A stretch of 64,000 nucleotides of DNA, from positions 128,724,861 through 128,788,860 of the forward strand of contig NC_092860.1 in the NCBI RefSeq assembly GCF_032062135.1. The letters run 5' to 3'. The stretch is from Pyxicephalus adspersus. Its lineage: Eukaryota; Chordata; Amphibia; Anura; Pyxicephalidae. The position numbers were made by a program, and so were the translations under genes. Position 1 is the first letter of the stretch. Every line of letters starts with the position of its first letter. Shown here in pieces: positions 1 through 11,610 of this stretch. The notes below the pieces were generated by a model, which had not been told where the DNA came from, made no database searches, and worked only from the letters and a program-made list of their open reading frames with translations.

Positions 1-590
1 CAAAGCAAAACCTCTACAATACCTTGGGCTTTGTCTGGATTTTAGGAAAAAGAATAATATTTTTAATAATTTATAGAATGTAATATATTAGAACTTTTTT
101 TTTCTCGATTATAGTTAGCAGTCAAGATTTGTATTCACACTATTGTGTATAACTTACGAAAATTATAGAATATACAGTAAGTCAGTGCTAAAATATAGCA
201 TTGTGATTTCTCATTTCGAATAATATAACATTGTATTCAGCCCAGCTATAGCGAGTGTTTTTGCCATCACAGAAAAGAAGCAGGAATCTAATGGTGTTCA
301 CGGTTTCGTGCAGATACATATGCCCTTGGGGTGGGTCACATCACCCTGTTTCCCAATGAATACTGTTCCTTGGAATAGAGGTAATGCTAAAACAAATGGA
401 ACTACAGACTTCATAGGCAGAATCATATTAAAAGGTCCGGTGAGCACATCATAAATAAGAGGTATTAAGCCCAGACACATAAAGCAGAGACAATATAAGC
501 TTTAGTACAGAATTTGTACCGATTATTTTATAAACCAAACTGAATTAAAAAGTAAAAACAAAACAGGTCACCTATATACATTGCACATAA
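1..590. other. Unannotated AT-rich non-coding stretch
   Basis: No gene, RNA gene or clear repeat is visible. The only open frame of note is about 60 codons on the minus strand and its residues suggest no family. The sequence is AT-rich and CpG-poor, as in most of the window. Confidence 0.6.
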
Positions 591-591
591 A

Positions 592-809
592 GGCCTGATT
601 TATTAAAACTCTCCAATACTGGGTAAGATAGACTATCAAGGAGGAACCTGGGTGATCTAACAAACTTAGAATGGATCTTGTAAAGGACAGAAATCATTTG
701 TTTACTATTAGCAAATGATTTTAAGACGTCCATTCCAGGTTTGCTGGATCACCCAGGGTTTCCTGTGATAAACTCCTCCAGTCTTGGAGAGCTTTAATAA
801 ATCAAGCTC
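592..809. repeat. Palindromic MITE (family B), copy 1
   Basis: A fold-back element of about 218 bp. It starts GGCCTGATTTATTAAAACTC and ends with the inverted equivalent GAGCTTTAATAAATCAAGCT. Inner parts also pair: 'acctgggtgatctaacaaac' on the left faces 'gtttgctggatcacccaggg' on the right, with a short AT-rich centre around the repeated 'aaatgatt' motifs. Four further copies lie at 8994, 13573, 14596 and 26585. This copy is the most decayed at its ends, so its target duplication cannot be read. It has no coding capacity and would depend on a transposase encoded elsewhere. Confidence 0.85.
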
Positions 810-3800
810 ATTGCTGGGGACCTCATGGAGCTAGCATAGCAACTTTGGGATTTAGCCAGGTTGTAAGCCTTCTGTATCCAGTCCCCAACGTGTGGCTCAA
901 ATTTCCAAGCTGCTTGCCCACAACCCCTTTAAGGTGCAGAAGGAGCTATTCAACTAAGAATCCTATCTGTTATAGTAAGAGTCACTCCTCTGCCATAGCA
1001 TGGGGTAGCAGGCGGCAAGAAGGACAGGGTGACTTTGCAATAACATAATTAGGAAAGCTGTCACCCCATAACAGAAAGTGTCTACACAAGGACTTTCACA
1101 GCAGGATACCCAGCTATTTATTCATTGAAGCTGCAAATAAGATTGAGAACAACCTTTAAAGTTTATTGTTGTCACGGTTTACTTTAACTTAAGTTAGCAA
1201 AAACCTCTGATGGCTGTAAAACATTATTGATTTTAAATATGACAAATTGTGTGTCAATAGCGTCCTGCTGATATTTAATACAGCGTCATTGAGAACATAT
1301 AATATATCACAATATTGAGCTTCATTTGTAGCCTGTGGGAACACTGAAAACTGATATCCCCAAACTGCTTATAGTAAGGTGTCCTAATTGTAAAGAGACG
1401 CACAGACACAAAGTAAATGGTCTGTAAAATGTCTGATGAATATATGCAACTCGATATGAAAAGAGAAAAAGGAGAAATGTTTTCACAGTTTTTGCAGTAC
1501 TTTGAAATTCATAATTAAATCCTTTCCCTTGGCTGATCCACAGTGTGTAACAGGATTCAGCATTGACAGGGAAACGGAAATATATTGTAACAAAGTTATT
1601 ATTAGTATTTAGAAGAACCCTGCCTTGTTTGATAAATGAAACCACATTAATTGGTTGCAGGGCATTTTTCTTTAAAGTAAAGACATATTCGCCAGCACAC
1701 TGTAGTATGCAATTAAATAGATCCAAATGTCAGTTAAAGTAACAGTTGCACACGCCAAGCATACTGATTAGAGCCACTTCATCTCATCAGTGAACTTGCC
1801 TTTATAAACAGAATAATTTCACTGTTAGAAGTTTTGAAGGCTGTCAAAAGCATGTTATTTTGGGAATGGGGATGGCAGTAAGTACACAAATAAGCATGAA
1901 GATGGCCATACTCCAAAGATCAGGACATTTAATGAAAGAGTGATAGTGTAGATGATTAGTCCATATAAGCCAGGGACCAATGCTGGACATTTTTGGATAA
2001 GGAACTACATGAAAAACAAGTAAAAATAACATTACATGTCATAAACCTAAAAGTGTTTCTAGTTCTAAACAACCTAATTTGATTACAACCTAATGATTTC
2101 CCTAGTTCACCACTAATACTCACAAGATTACTTTTATTCAGTTTGTAATAGAAGAATCAATATACTTGCCTTCCTTCATTGCTTAGCTCCAAAGCTATTA
2201 TTTAATTTTATTTTTTTATTTGTCCTTTTAATTAGTTATCCAACAAACAAAGCATTTAAAGGCTTTCAAATTAAAGAGATTAAAGATGAATGTTACATTT
2301 TTCAGACCCTCAACTATCTTTTACAACCTATAAAAGTCACCTATCTCTGCAAGAAGACTACTGCTAAATGCTAGGACATCAGACAACATTATGGGATTTG
2401 TATACTAAAGAGGCATATGTTTAATTTAAATTTAAAGTTCAGTCAAAACTATTTCTAGCTTACTCACTCACTCCATTTATGCTTCCAAAACAATTCTCCA
2501 ATTGGAGAAGAGTAACAGAACTCTTACTAAAAGAGAGGAGAAATCTCTTCTTTGACAGGTATCATTGAAATTAGTGTCTACGTTGGGCTAGCTTCCTTTA
2601 GATGTAAACATTTTAATTTTATTTTCCCTGTCAATGGTCAAGTGGCAATAGCCACCAGGACAGAAGGAGAGAGGTAATCTTCCAAATGGAACATGCTGTA
2701 GGCTGTAATCCTTCCACTTTCTACACAAGACCAAAACAATGCTTTAACATGAGTTCTACTTAAAATTAACTAAGTAATAGAGAACATTTGTCTGATGGCA
2801 GCCATTTACAGATTGATTAGGTCTGTTCATTTGTAGGTCTTCCCTGGTAGACTCGGCCATGTCAGAGGTGAATAATCCATCAGCTGAGGTTATTTTTTTT
2901 CTGATTGATTGCTCCTTAGATAGGTTGTTGGTGGGAATATGGACAGACCTTTATTTTAATGTGTATATTTGCACAAAGCTTTTTGGTATATTAATCTGAC
3001 TACAGAATACTCTAAAATTTAGACAACAATGTTTGAAGACAAAAAAAAAACAAAAAACTACCCTTGAACATGAGAGAATGACTGACGTAAATATAGATTC
3101 ATTGAGTTAAGTGCAAAATGTTCTACTTCAGTAAATCAACTTCAGTGGCACAATGGCTGTTTGTAGGATACCATTAAAAAAGCTTTTCTCCCCTTTTTGT
3201 TTTAGAAAAGCAAGGTCATCAATTTCTATTCTCTTTCATATGCTATTAATACATTTATGGAAGGAAATTTGTCAGAGAAAATCCTGTTTTCCACAGAGGA
3301 TTTTGATGACCATGCTTGAGTGCCTTCATGTCAGTGTAACTATGAGAAATAGCTGGCATGCTAATAGTTTTGCCTGTGTTATTCTCTGGTGTGTAGTGAT
3401 TTGATAGGGAGGAAGACAAGACACCCGTAGATGAACACATGCCTTATTTTGGAAGAAAGTGAGAACTCCCAAAGCTGTACTCCATTCACTTCAATAAAAG
3501 ACTGAAGGGAGGGAGCTGTAATATTACACTGAGAAAATCCAGTGATAAGGACCCATGTAGCTGGCAAAGGTCAGCTTGATCTGTTTGTGTCTTCATGTAC
3601 ATTAAAGAAAATAGTTTAATAATGGATACTGTCTGTAAAATGGAACAGGCAAACATATTCATGTCAGATATGACAACAAGGACAATCAAATGACACATTT
3701 TAGCTTTCAAGTGAAAACAGCAGACAACCTTTTCCGCTTTCCTATTCAAAGCCAAAACAGTGATTATAGGTTTAACTCAATAAACAGCCATGTCAAAAAA

Positions 3801-5770
3801 TGTCTAAAAAGGATTATTGGATACTAAAAGAATAGTAATGACAAGTCTCTAGGCTCAAAAAGTATATATTTTTCTCTGATAGTGTCATTGTCTCAAAGTA
3901 CCTCCAATGATAGGCCAAAAAAGACAACAGTAATTTATTAATCCCCCATACTGCATCTCAAAGTGGACCTGAACTCTGATTTTAATGTTATATATGTGTA
4001 TGTTCTCCTCTGTTGTAGGAGTAGAACATACCTTTTCTTATTTCATTCATGGAAAATCTCACTTTTAGTTTCTCCATTCTCACAGATAACAATGCGGACA
4101 GTCCTCTGTACCTGCCCCCTTCTGTGTAATCACCTATCCAGTAAATCAGTTCCATTACAAACTGGAAAGTGCCAAATGTAACAGAATGATCCAAATACTG
4201 CTTGTAGAAGCTACCAGCTTTTGCAAAAACTAAAAGCTCCTTTAAGCAGTTTCTGGTTTATTGTTCCTTCGTTTAAATTTGACTACTTGCTAGCTCTATA
4301 TGGGAATAAATGACAGGTTACATAACTACATGAGGAGGCAAACATGTCAACTGTCAGAGAAAAAGCCATCCAGGCATACCAACTTTCTGAAACACCAAAG
4401 AGGGCCACTTTCACAGCTACTTCTCCAATATATTGACTTATTGAATTGTGATAATAAAAATTGCAATAACTTAGAGGTTGGATTAGGTCTTTACTATGGT
4501 ATAATAAATTTTACCAAAATATAGTAAAAAAAAAATGAAAATAAAATGATAGCCTATGCATTATACAAAAATGGGACAACTGAGAATGAAAGAGAAACAG
4601 ACGGGCTTGGTTCCAAAAGTGGGATAGTTACTCCCAAAAAAGGGACAAATTCCAGATTTCCTTTCAAGAAAAGCAAGCTGAGACAAAACCTGGGGAGGTT
4701 TATAAGCTGAAAATGTTAAAAAAGATTCTGAAACCCCTCTAAGCCTCAAACAGACATCAGATGATTTTTGCTGGAAGCACACTTTCCAGCACTTTACCTG
4801 TGTAGAATATTGAGTATTACTTTCTATGGGAGGCAGAACAGAGTGGTCAAGGGATGGACATTGTGGCTCTCAGAGAAGCATTCACTACCAAAATCCTAAT
4901 GATATTTTAGCCTTCCATTATTCAATCACTCAGTGACTACAACAAAAACCTATAATACAGCATTGCTTTTTCACAACAATTAAATTGATCTTCTATCCCA
5001 AATACATTTAGCTTAGGAAGGAAAGAACAAAACATGAACGAGTAGGTGAGATTAATTAAAACTCAAAAAGCAGAATGTATAAAATGCCAATATTTGCAGT
5101 AGGATTCTGCTGTTTTGCATAACACTAGTTAATTTCAGTAGAAAACATTCAGTTAATTAATTAAATGCACCTGAATAACTGAGCATAATTAAAATGTGAT
5201 ATATAGAACAAAAACAGAAAATATATGTTCAAATGACATCTTGTTTCCCAGAATGTGTGAGATGCTGAGAGATGGTACGAAATGTCATCATTTTCATAGC
5301 ATGCATTTTGTTGTTTGAAATTCAGCTTGATACTCACTTTAACCTGATCCATTATATCATGAATACAGACTTTTGTACAAATCAAACAGTTATTTTTACA
5401 GTTTTTGTTATAAAATCAGTGGAGGATAATAGGATGAAATAAATCAGAAGTAATATGTTACAGCACAACTACAAATAAGCATTGCAAAAGGCCAACTTAG
5501 TTTGAAGGTGAAATGCAGGCAGACGGCTAAAGACAGTTACAATACATTTGTGAAATGTTTTACATGCAAAATGAATTAAAAGCCCTGTTCAGATGGCTTA
5601 GTGATTCATTTATACTGTATACAGTTATCACTCTACTCACTCCTCCTGTTAGACTGCAAGCAGTGTGCAACATAGCAGTCAGATTGCTTCCCCTATCTGG
5701 TCTGGGTGCTAAGGTGCAGGGTAGTCCAAAAGCCAATATGGATGTAGATTTGTAACCTATACTAGCTGCA
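810..5770. other. Unique-looking non-coding sequence, about 5 kb
   Basis: I recognise no gene or RNA gene here. The longest open frame (1322-1726, minus, 134 codons) is rich in F, Y, S and C in the manner of translated AT-rich DNA and shows no domain. Short homopolymers occur near 101, 2213, 3040 and 4527. A stretch at about 4570-4660 with repeated 'gggac/gggat' blocks may be an old repeat fragment, but I could not define its ends. Confidence 0.5.
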
Positions 5771-5965
5771 TTAAAACACAACAAAAGTTCCCCTTTCTTT
5801 GATCAAGCATGTCATTTATGTAGAAAGGAACAGGTGATGACCCTTCTGCAATAATCACTCCTCCCTGACTGATTGCTTTGTGGAACTGTCAAAAGCTAAG
5901 CTTTGGCAGTTCTGGCTTTCCCTGCACTTGCTGGGACTGAGTTACGTCAAAGCCCCTTCCAGTTT
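5771..5965 (+). repeat. TTAA-type MITE (family C), fragment
   Basis: This shares blocks with the complete copy at 57696-58172. They include 'ggaacaggtgatgacccttc' followed by 'tgcaataa', and the 'gactgattgc' core followed by 'cagttctggctttccctgca'. The left edge is an extended TTAA (5771). The right end is not recognisable. It is non-coding; the reading frame that crosses it (5880-6182) should not be taken as a gene. Confidence 0.6.
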
Positions 5966-7329
5966 CCAGCAAGTTATTGCAAACCTCCTGAACATGCAAA
6001 CAGAAGGGAAACCAATGGGGATCCTGGTTGTCATTAAATGCAAGCCAAGTATTTTTTTCTATTCTAAGATTCTAAATGCATTGTATTTGTTGGTGACCAT
6101 TGTTTTTAAAAACCTTAAGCCCACCACTTTCAGTCGTCATCAGAGCAATATGGGTAAATCGTCTGGTCAACTATTTGAATAAAAAGTAAGTTCACTTTGA
6201 AGAGATTTCTTCTGATTTCCTGTTGCAGCTTTAGGGCAGGAAGTGAAGGTAAATCTCTCTAGTGGGGTGCAGAGAGCATTAAAAACCTGATCGAGAATTA
6301 AACACGTTCCTGCTCTGTACACAATTAACAAATAATTTTTATCTGAACTTATACTTTAAGTGGTTTGTGAATTATAACATGTTATTTTGTCCACCATCAT
6401 TTCGATATCTAAATGTTATCTGTTCAGGATATTTCAAAGGAAGGAATAGCTTGTTCCTAATTCAAATGGAGAGAGAAAAGTGATCTGGCACTGAATAGAA
6501 GCAGGCAGTGTAGAATAGAAGCCGCTGTATATTCAAAGCAATTTACATGTTTGCTCTGAATGATGATTTGTCCACTAATGTTACTTACCTGAAAGGTCAA
6601 CTGAGATCTGCAGATGTGTGTTCAGTGCTGTAAGCTAAGCATGAAAGGATGAATTGCTACTATTAAATCCCGGGAGTAATAACTGCTACCGGCAGGCATA
6701 AGTCACCTGTAATACAAATGTAAATCCGCTAAACAACAATACAGTCCTGATATATGCATTTCTTAGGAAATTCACTACGTGTTTTGTTCCTTCTCAGAGA
6801 ACTACAGAAATAGTTAGGTAATGCCATGAAATGTAGTCTGTGTCTATCAATCTGCCTAAAGGAAGAACAATGCTTGCAGCCTATAACAAAAATCAAGTCC
6901 TTCTTTCCATACTGTTGTAGGTAAATTGAAGAAAACAGCAACTATGGGCAGCCATAAGTCGCATTTTTCTAAAAAATGCATTAAAAATAGCATAATCCAA
7001 GCTGCAAAGGACAAAATGCACATAATGTACAGCAGGTAATTCAACATATGGAGCACAAACATAGACGTTCCAAAAAGAACTTTCCCCACCGCACAACTAA
7101 AAATGATTAATGATGCTAAGAATTATCTTGTGATAGTATACTGTATATAACATTAAAATTAAATATAAGAATAGAAAAGAAGTATGAGTAGAGTTAAAAA
7201 GTCTAATTGGGTATGTTGGGATTTACTCTGGCCCATGAATTTGGCAACATCAAGTGCTCTACCGCACTGCATCACAGAACACATAAAATAGTCAAATGGT
7301 CCAGAGGCTAAAGTAAATATTTGATAAAC
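5966..7329. other. Unannotated non-coding stretch
   Basis: No gene or repeat is recognised. Overlapping minus-strand frames at 6729-7096 are short and low in complexity, and look like translated AT-rich DNA. Confidence 0.5.
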
Positions 7330-7890
7330 ATAAAGAGAGGTCATTACAGAGGGGGTGCTTGTGGGGTGCTGATGGGCAGTGTGTGTTTTGTACATGTGTA
7401 ATGCCATGGTATATTCAATGCATCAATGATTTCCATTCCCTCCCTGTTTTTTGTTAGTGGTAAGGGTGAGGTTATTGTCATAGCAGTCGTTAGGGCATAA
7501 TTTGGTTTTGGGTCCATGAAAGTAAAAGGCGGGGTAATGGAAGATATAATGGAAGTGGGGGCACAAGGGAACGGTTTGGATAGTAAGGTTGGCCTTGCAT
7601 GACACCAGGTTGTTGTGGAGGCTAAGTGGTGGAAGGAGATCTGCTAACTGTCCCCGTGACGGTGTATGGGCGTCTGGGGGCCTGGCGGTGGATCGGAGTC
7701 AACAAGTTGCCGGAAGAGGATGGTGTTTTTCATGGACCTTTTTGTTTAAGAGAATTTTATGATAACATGTTTTGTTAATAAATATACTTGTTGTTAATAA
7801 AGGGGGCTGCTGTGGCCAAAATTTTCCAACAAAAAATGGTGTAAGTGTTTTCTCTGGGAAAAGGGGTATTAGTGGGTTTAATTGGTCAAG
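7330..7890. other. Strand-asymmetric G-rich block, origin unknown
   Basis: The plus strand becomes markedly G-rich and C-poor here (for example 'ggtggaaggagatctgc' and 'gtctgggggcctggcggtgg'), unlike the flanks. It contains two AATAAA motifs near 7779 and 7795 and a short repeated 'ttgttaataaa' motif just before 'gggggctgctgtggcc'. The composition suggests an inserted retroelement piece, an LTR fragment or a processed sequence, but no reading frame or terminal repeat supports a specific class. The 60-codon minus-strand frame inside it is not convincing. Confidence 0.4.
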
Positions 7891-8993
7891 CAGCGAAAGG
7901 CTTCATACACTGTACCCATGTCATGTCCAGTTATGTAAATATTCCTAAAGATGTGTCTGTTTATTTTAAAAGGCATATATTGTATCAATCATGAAAGTGT
8001 TCAGTGAGTTAGATTTTAGAGTAGGGTTTTTACAATACATTTTTTATAATTATAGCATTGCGACAATTACAGTGGAGTGCAATTTTAAGGTAAGCCATTA
8101 GAACAGGAGTATAAAGGAACTGCCTCTTTTTGAGGCCATTGGACCTCTGCTGTCCTGGATCTGATGTCTTTATTCTCACTTTACCATTTGGCAATTTTCT
8201 AACACAGACAAAACTATACAGGACAGGAATCCTGATTCCACTGGCTTTATACTTGTTCTGGGTTAGTGATTCACTAAGAAGAGAAGCCAGGATAAAAATG
8301 ACAGCCCTAGAGCTTGGACCTTTAAAAATAGGCCTATCCTGATTAGTTCTCTTTTAGAAGTTCACTCATCCATCAAACAAGCAAAACATTTAAGAAAATT
8401 CAAGTGCACAGCAGAACTGGCTGCTAGTTTTGGCAAGTTTGCTTGGGCAAAACAATTAAGAGACTTCTGGCAGTTAAACTAGATTGGTCACTGGCAAAAA
8501 AGAAACTACGACTGTCTGATTTTACAGCCATACCTAAAATTATTATAAATAAAATAAAAATAAAATATTTAAAGTTTAAGTTTAAAGTAAGGTTTCTGTA
8601 TACTTCAGTGTGCACTGTACGCTTCTAATTGTGTGCATTATAAAACAAGCAAGACAGGCAGAGCCACCTTCTTCTCTGATGGACACCGATATCATCTAGC
8701 CAGCCCAGCCTGACTGTTACACCTATCTCATTTGTTGGATTTCAGCTCCTCCAATCTCAGCATCACATAAGGATGTTACTACATCTTCCATTTCTTAGGA
8801 AGAACTTTAATGACACCCCAGCTATGATCTGCCTACAATTATATACACAGGCACAAAGAACTACTAAAACAAAGAACATTAGCATGTTGATGACGGGGGA
8901 AATGAGGAAACAGGAAATACAAAATATATTCATATTAAACTCCAGCTGAGTAGGAAAGGTCCCTTTCATGATTTGAAGAGAGATTGGATCATT
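7891..8993. other. Unannotated non-coding stretch
   Basis: AT-rich, no gene or defined repeat recognised. A short run of 'ataaaataaaaataaaat' type sequence lies near 8545-8570. Confidence 0.5.
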
Positions 8994-9222
8994 GGGCCTG
9001 ATTTATTAAAGCACTCCAAGGCTGGAGAGTATACACTTTCATCAGTGAAACTGGGTGATCCATCAAACCTGAAATGGGTTTCAAACCTGAATGGGTCATT
9101 TCTGTTTGTTAGCAAATGTTCTCAATCTTTGATCAGATCAATTCCTGATTTTTTGGATCGCCCAGGCTCACTGATAAAAGTGTATCCTCTCCAGTCTTGG
9201 AGAGCTATATTAAATTAGGGCC
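8994..9222. repeat. Palindromic MITE (family B), copy 2, with ATT target duplication
   Basis: This fold-back element runs from GGGCCTGATTTATTAAAGCA to AGCTATATTAAATTAGGGCC. It is flanked by ATT on both sides (8991-8993 and 9223-9225), which fits a 3-bp target-site duplication. The two halves are imperfect inverted copies: 'ctccaaggctggagag' faces 'ctctccagtcttggag', and 'ctgggtgatcc' faces 'ggatcgcccag'. There is no coding capacity. A 3-bp duplication with GG-starting ends fits PIF/Harbinger-type MITEs best among the families I know, but the class is inference. Confidence 0.88.
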
Positions 9223-10179
9223 ATTGTGTCATTTTGTGATGTTACAATCTACATTTCATGATTGCTCTGTGAAATGCAAGATTCCAAAGTGCTTTTCTAT
9301 GAATGAGAGATGTGTGATGATCTATATTGGGCTGATGTTTTCTCAGCACTGAATACTTGTTTCACCTAAGACTTGTTCTTTGTGCGATAACAGCCTGGGA
9401 TTTTACTACTTACATTACAGGCCAGGTTACTCCCCTTACCTTACTTCTCTAATTGTAGAACTAGCATGGAACCTCATTCTGCTAATTGTCGATGATCAGA
9501 AGGCCTCAAGGTGTTGTCCAATTGGAGAAAAAATATATAAGGGCAACATTCCTCTTTGGTGCAAGAAATAGTTGCGAAGGCTCTTTAAATATAGAGAATC
9601 AATCAGGGATGAAGCAAGCATTAGACGTAAATGAATTTTATCATTGCAACCCCATTGTATGCTAAGTTTTCCACTATTTGTAACTGTAGAATATACTTTT
9701 AAATCATGTCTGTTGTTTAAAATACTAAAGTTTATGTGTTGGGCCCTTCTATTAAATGGAAGCCATGACAACCAAACTTGGAAAGCATGGATTGTTATTT
9801 CCAAGCTATAGTTATTACACAGACCCCATATGCTGATAAAATAAGCTTGGAATATATACATATGGAGCCTGTGCACAGTGAGCATATTAATGTTCAATAT
9901 ACATGAACACTGTGCAAGTGTTGCTAAAGAATCACATCTGATGCCATACCATACTCAGAAACTAGGACACCAAACACCTTTAATACTTTAGAAACATAAA
10001 GCATGAAGTAAAGAAAGCAGTGAAGCTACCCAACTGTGCGGAATGGAATAAAACCAAAGACAAGCTTACATTTTGTTTTGTAGAAAAAAAAAGTAATTTG
10101 AATGAACAAAAAGACACTTTTAAGGATAAGCAGTTGTGCTGCTGGTAAAATTTCTGGAAAGGAACAGACTGCGTGTATA
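9223..10179. other. Unannotated non-coding stretch
   Basis: No recognised gene or repeat. The 133-codon minus-strand frame at 9496-9897 shows no motif and has no convincing splice or start context. Confidence 0.5.
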
Positions 10180-10320
10180 ATTGGAAAGTCTGGATGGAAT
10201 CCTGTGTTCGATCTTTGTGTGACCTTAGGTGAGTCACTTCATCTTGCAATTCATCTTGCAATGCCTCAGACATTGCCTCAGATGCCACAGATTAGATTGT
10301 GAGCCTTAGTATCCATTAAT
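10180..10320 (+). repeat. MIR-like CORE-SINE fragment
   Basis: A degenerate tRNA B-box ('gtgttcgatc', 10204) is followed by 'tgtgtgaccttaggtgagtc' and 'acttcatc', then 'tgcctcagacat' and 'tagattgtgagcctta'. This order, from B-box through 'tgaccttgggcaagtcactt' to 'tgcctcag', is the core of MIR-type CORE-SINEs as I know them. The 'agattgtgagc' block is a usual downstream part in amphibian members. A 12-base unit 'catcttgcaatt/g' is duplicated in tandem inside it. It is non-coding. Confidence 0.65.
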
Positions 10321-10718
10321 ACTTCCAATGTACACTGTCCCAGCTAAAATTGAATCTGCTAGCATATTGCAGAATTGTACAAAATAGATGTGAACAAACT
10401 TAAAAAAAAAAACAGTAAAAGCTGCGCAAGCAAAAATTGAAATTCAATTAAAGTTTACCGGTCTGTGTTGATCACACTACTCTCAGGTATGACTTAACGA
10501 CTTTTTTTAGGTAATTGCTGCCAAATTCAATGTGAAAAATATTTTAACACAATAATTTACTGAATTCAAAGAATGCTTTATGTGTTTATGTAATTTCAGG
10601 AAATGTCAGGCTTGTAACTGATGGATTGCTGATGCTGAATAGGAATGAGGTTGCTGTTTAATGTGACCACGGGAAGTCTTGCAAAGTTTGCGGACCTGGT
10701 GAAAAAATTGTGAGCATT

Positions 10719-10762
10719 CGTTATTGTACCCATAATGTACCCGTTATTGTACCCATAATGTA
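10719..10762. repeat. Short tandem duplication, two units
   Basis: The unit 'cgttattgtacccataatgt' plus 'ac(c)' occurs twice head to tail. This is a small local slippage or duplication event with no visible function. Confidence 0.85.
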
Positions 10763-11344
10763 ATGTCTAGCCTTTAAACCTAGGTCAGCTGGCTTAGAAA
10801 GGGCAATCAGGGAGCTTTTGGACAAGCTAGTCCTCCGGTAAAAAAAACAATGAGGCCATAACAGCAATGTGTTTTAGCTGTGCTAGGTGTGCTGCTTGTG
10901 CACATGAAGTGTGATATTGATATCGCATGATATTAGTGTAGGGATTGTAGACACTGGCAAGTCTGGTAATATAGATGTAAACCCTTGGGTAGTAGGTTGG
11001 GGGAGGGGGTTGCTTTTCTTTTATCCTCAATGCTGCTGGTGCTCTGCATGACTTTCATAAATACAGAAAGGTCCACTCTATTAAAAGCCCTCCACTGGCC
11101 AAGCCAAATCTTCATTACCCCAGCTTATTGCACTTCCAGAAGGCATGGCTGAGATCTCTGTGTCTCATTACTGCCTCCAGCCCATTTCAATGATGCATTC
11201 AGTCCCGGGTTTTGGGGACCCAGCTATCCCAGAATGAGGAATGGCGACATCATTCATGATTCCCAGCTCTAGAAACTCTTCCTAATGTTCTTTTGACTCT
11301 GCCTCAGAACTCAGGGAGAATAAATTGGCATGCATTGTTCTGGG

Positions 11345-11610
11345 CTGAACCCCTATACAGACGTCAGATAGTTGTTGCTGCAAATGATCTTTCCTGATCA
11401 TTTACACTGACAGATGAACGAACAGTTGCTGTACACACATCACCTTCCGTGGAGAGGGACAAAGCATAATGGTCATTGCTGATTGGTTGCTTATCAGCAA
11501 GACAAATTGATGAATGTCATTGGGAGCCACTGTACATATGTCAGATTTTCAAGCAAGATGAGCATGGCTGGCTTGGGCGATGATCATCTGACATGTGTAC
11601 GAAGTTTTAG
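11345..11610. repeat. MITE with GTCAGAT-containing inverted ends (family E)
   Basis: The left end is CTGAACCCCTATACAGACGT followed by CAGATAG. The inverse of the right end reads CTAAAACTTCGTACACATGT followed by CAGATGATCATC. The shared pattern is CT.AA.C....TACA.A.GTCAGAT, giving imperfect terminal inverted repeats of about 25 bp around a 266-bp element. Elements with 'gtacacacgtcagat'-type ends are, from memory, common in ranoid frog DNA. A clean target duplication is not visible. It is non-coding. Confidence 0.65.

Noticed and set aside
1322..1726. Longest open frame in the window (134 codons, minus strand)
   Set aside because: Residue use is that of translated AT-rich DNA, with no domain, no splice signals and no conserved motif. 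A frame of this length is expected by chance in 64 kb.
9496..9897. 133-codon minus-strand frame
   Set aside because: No recognisable domain or start context; it lies in unique AT-rich sequence and is compatible with chance.
9980..10288. 102-codon minus-strand frame with an acidic start
   Set aside because: It overlaps the CORE-SINE on the opposite strand; the apparent protein is reverse-strand SINE sequence.
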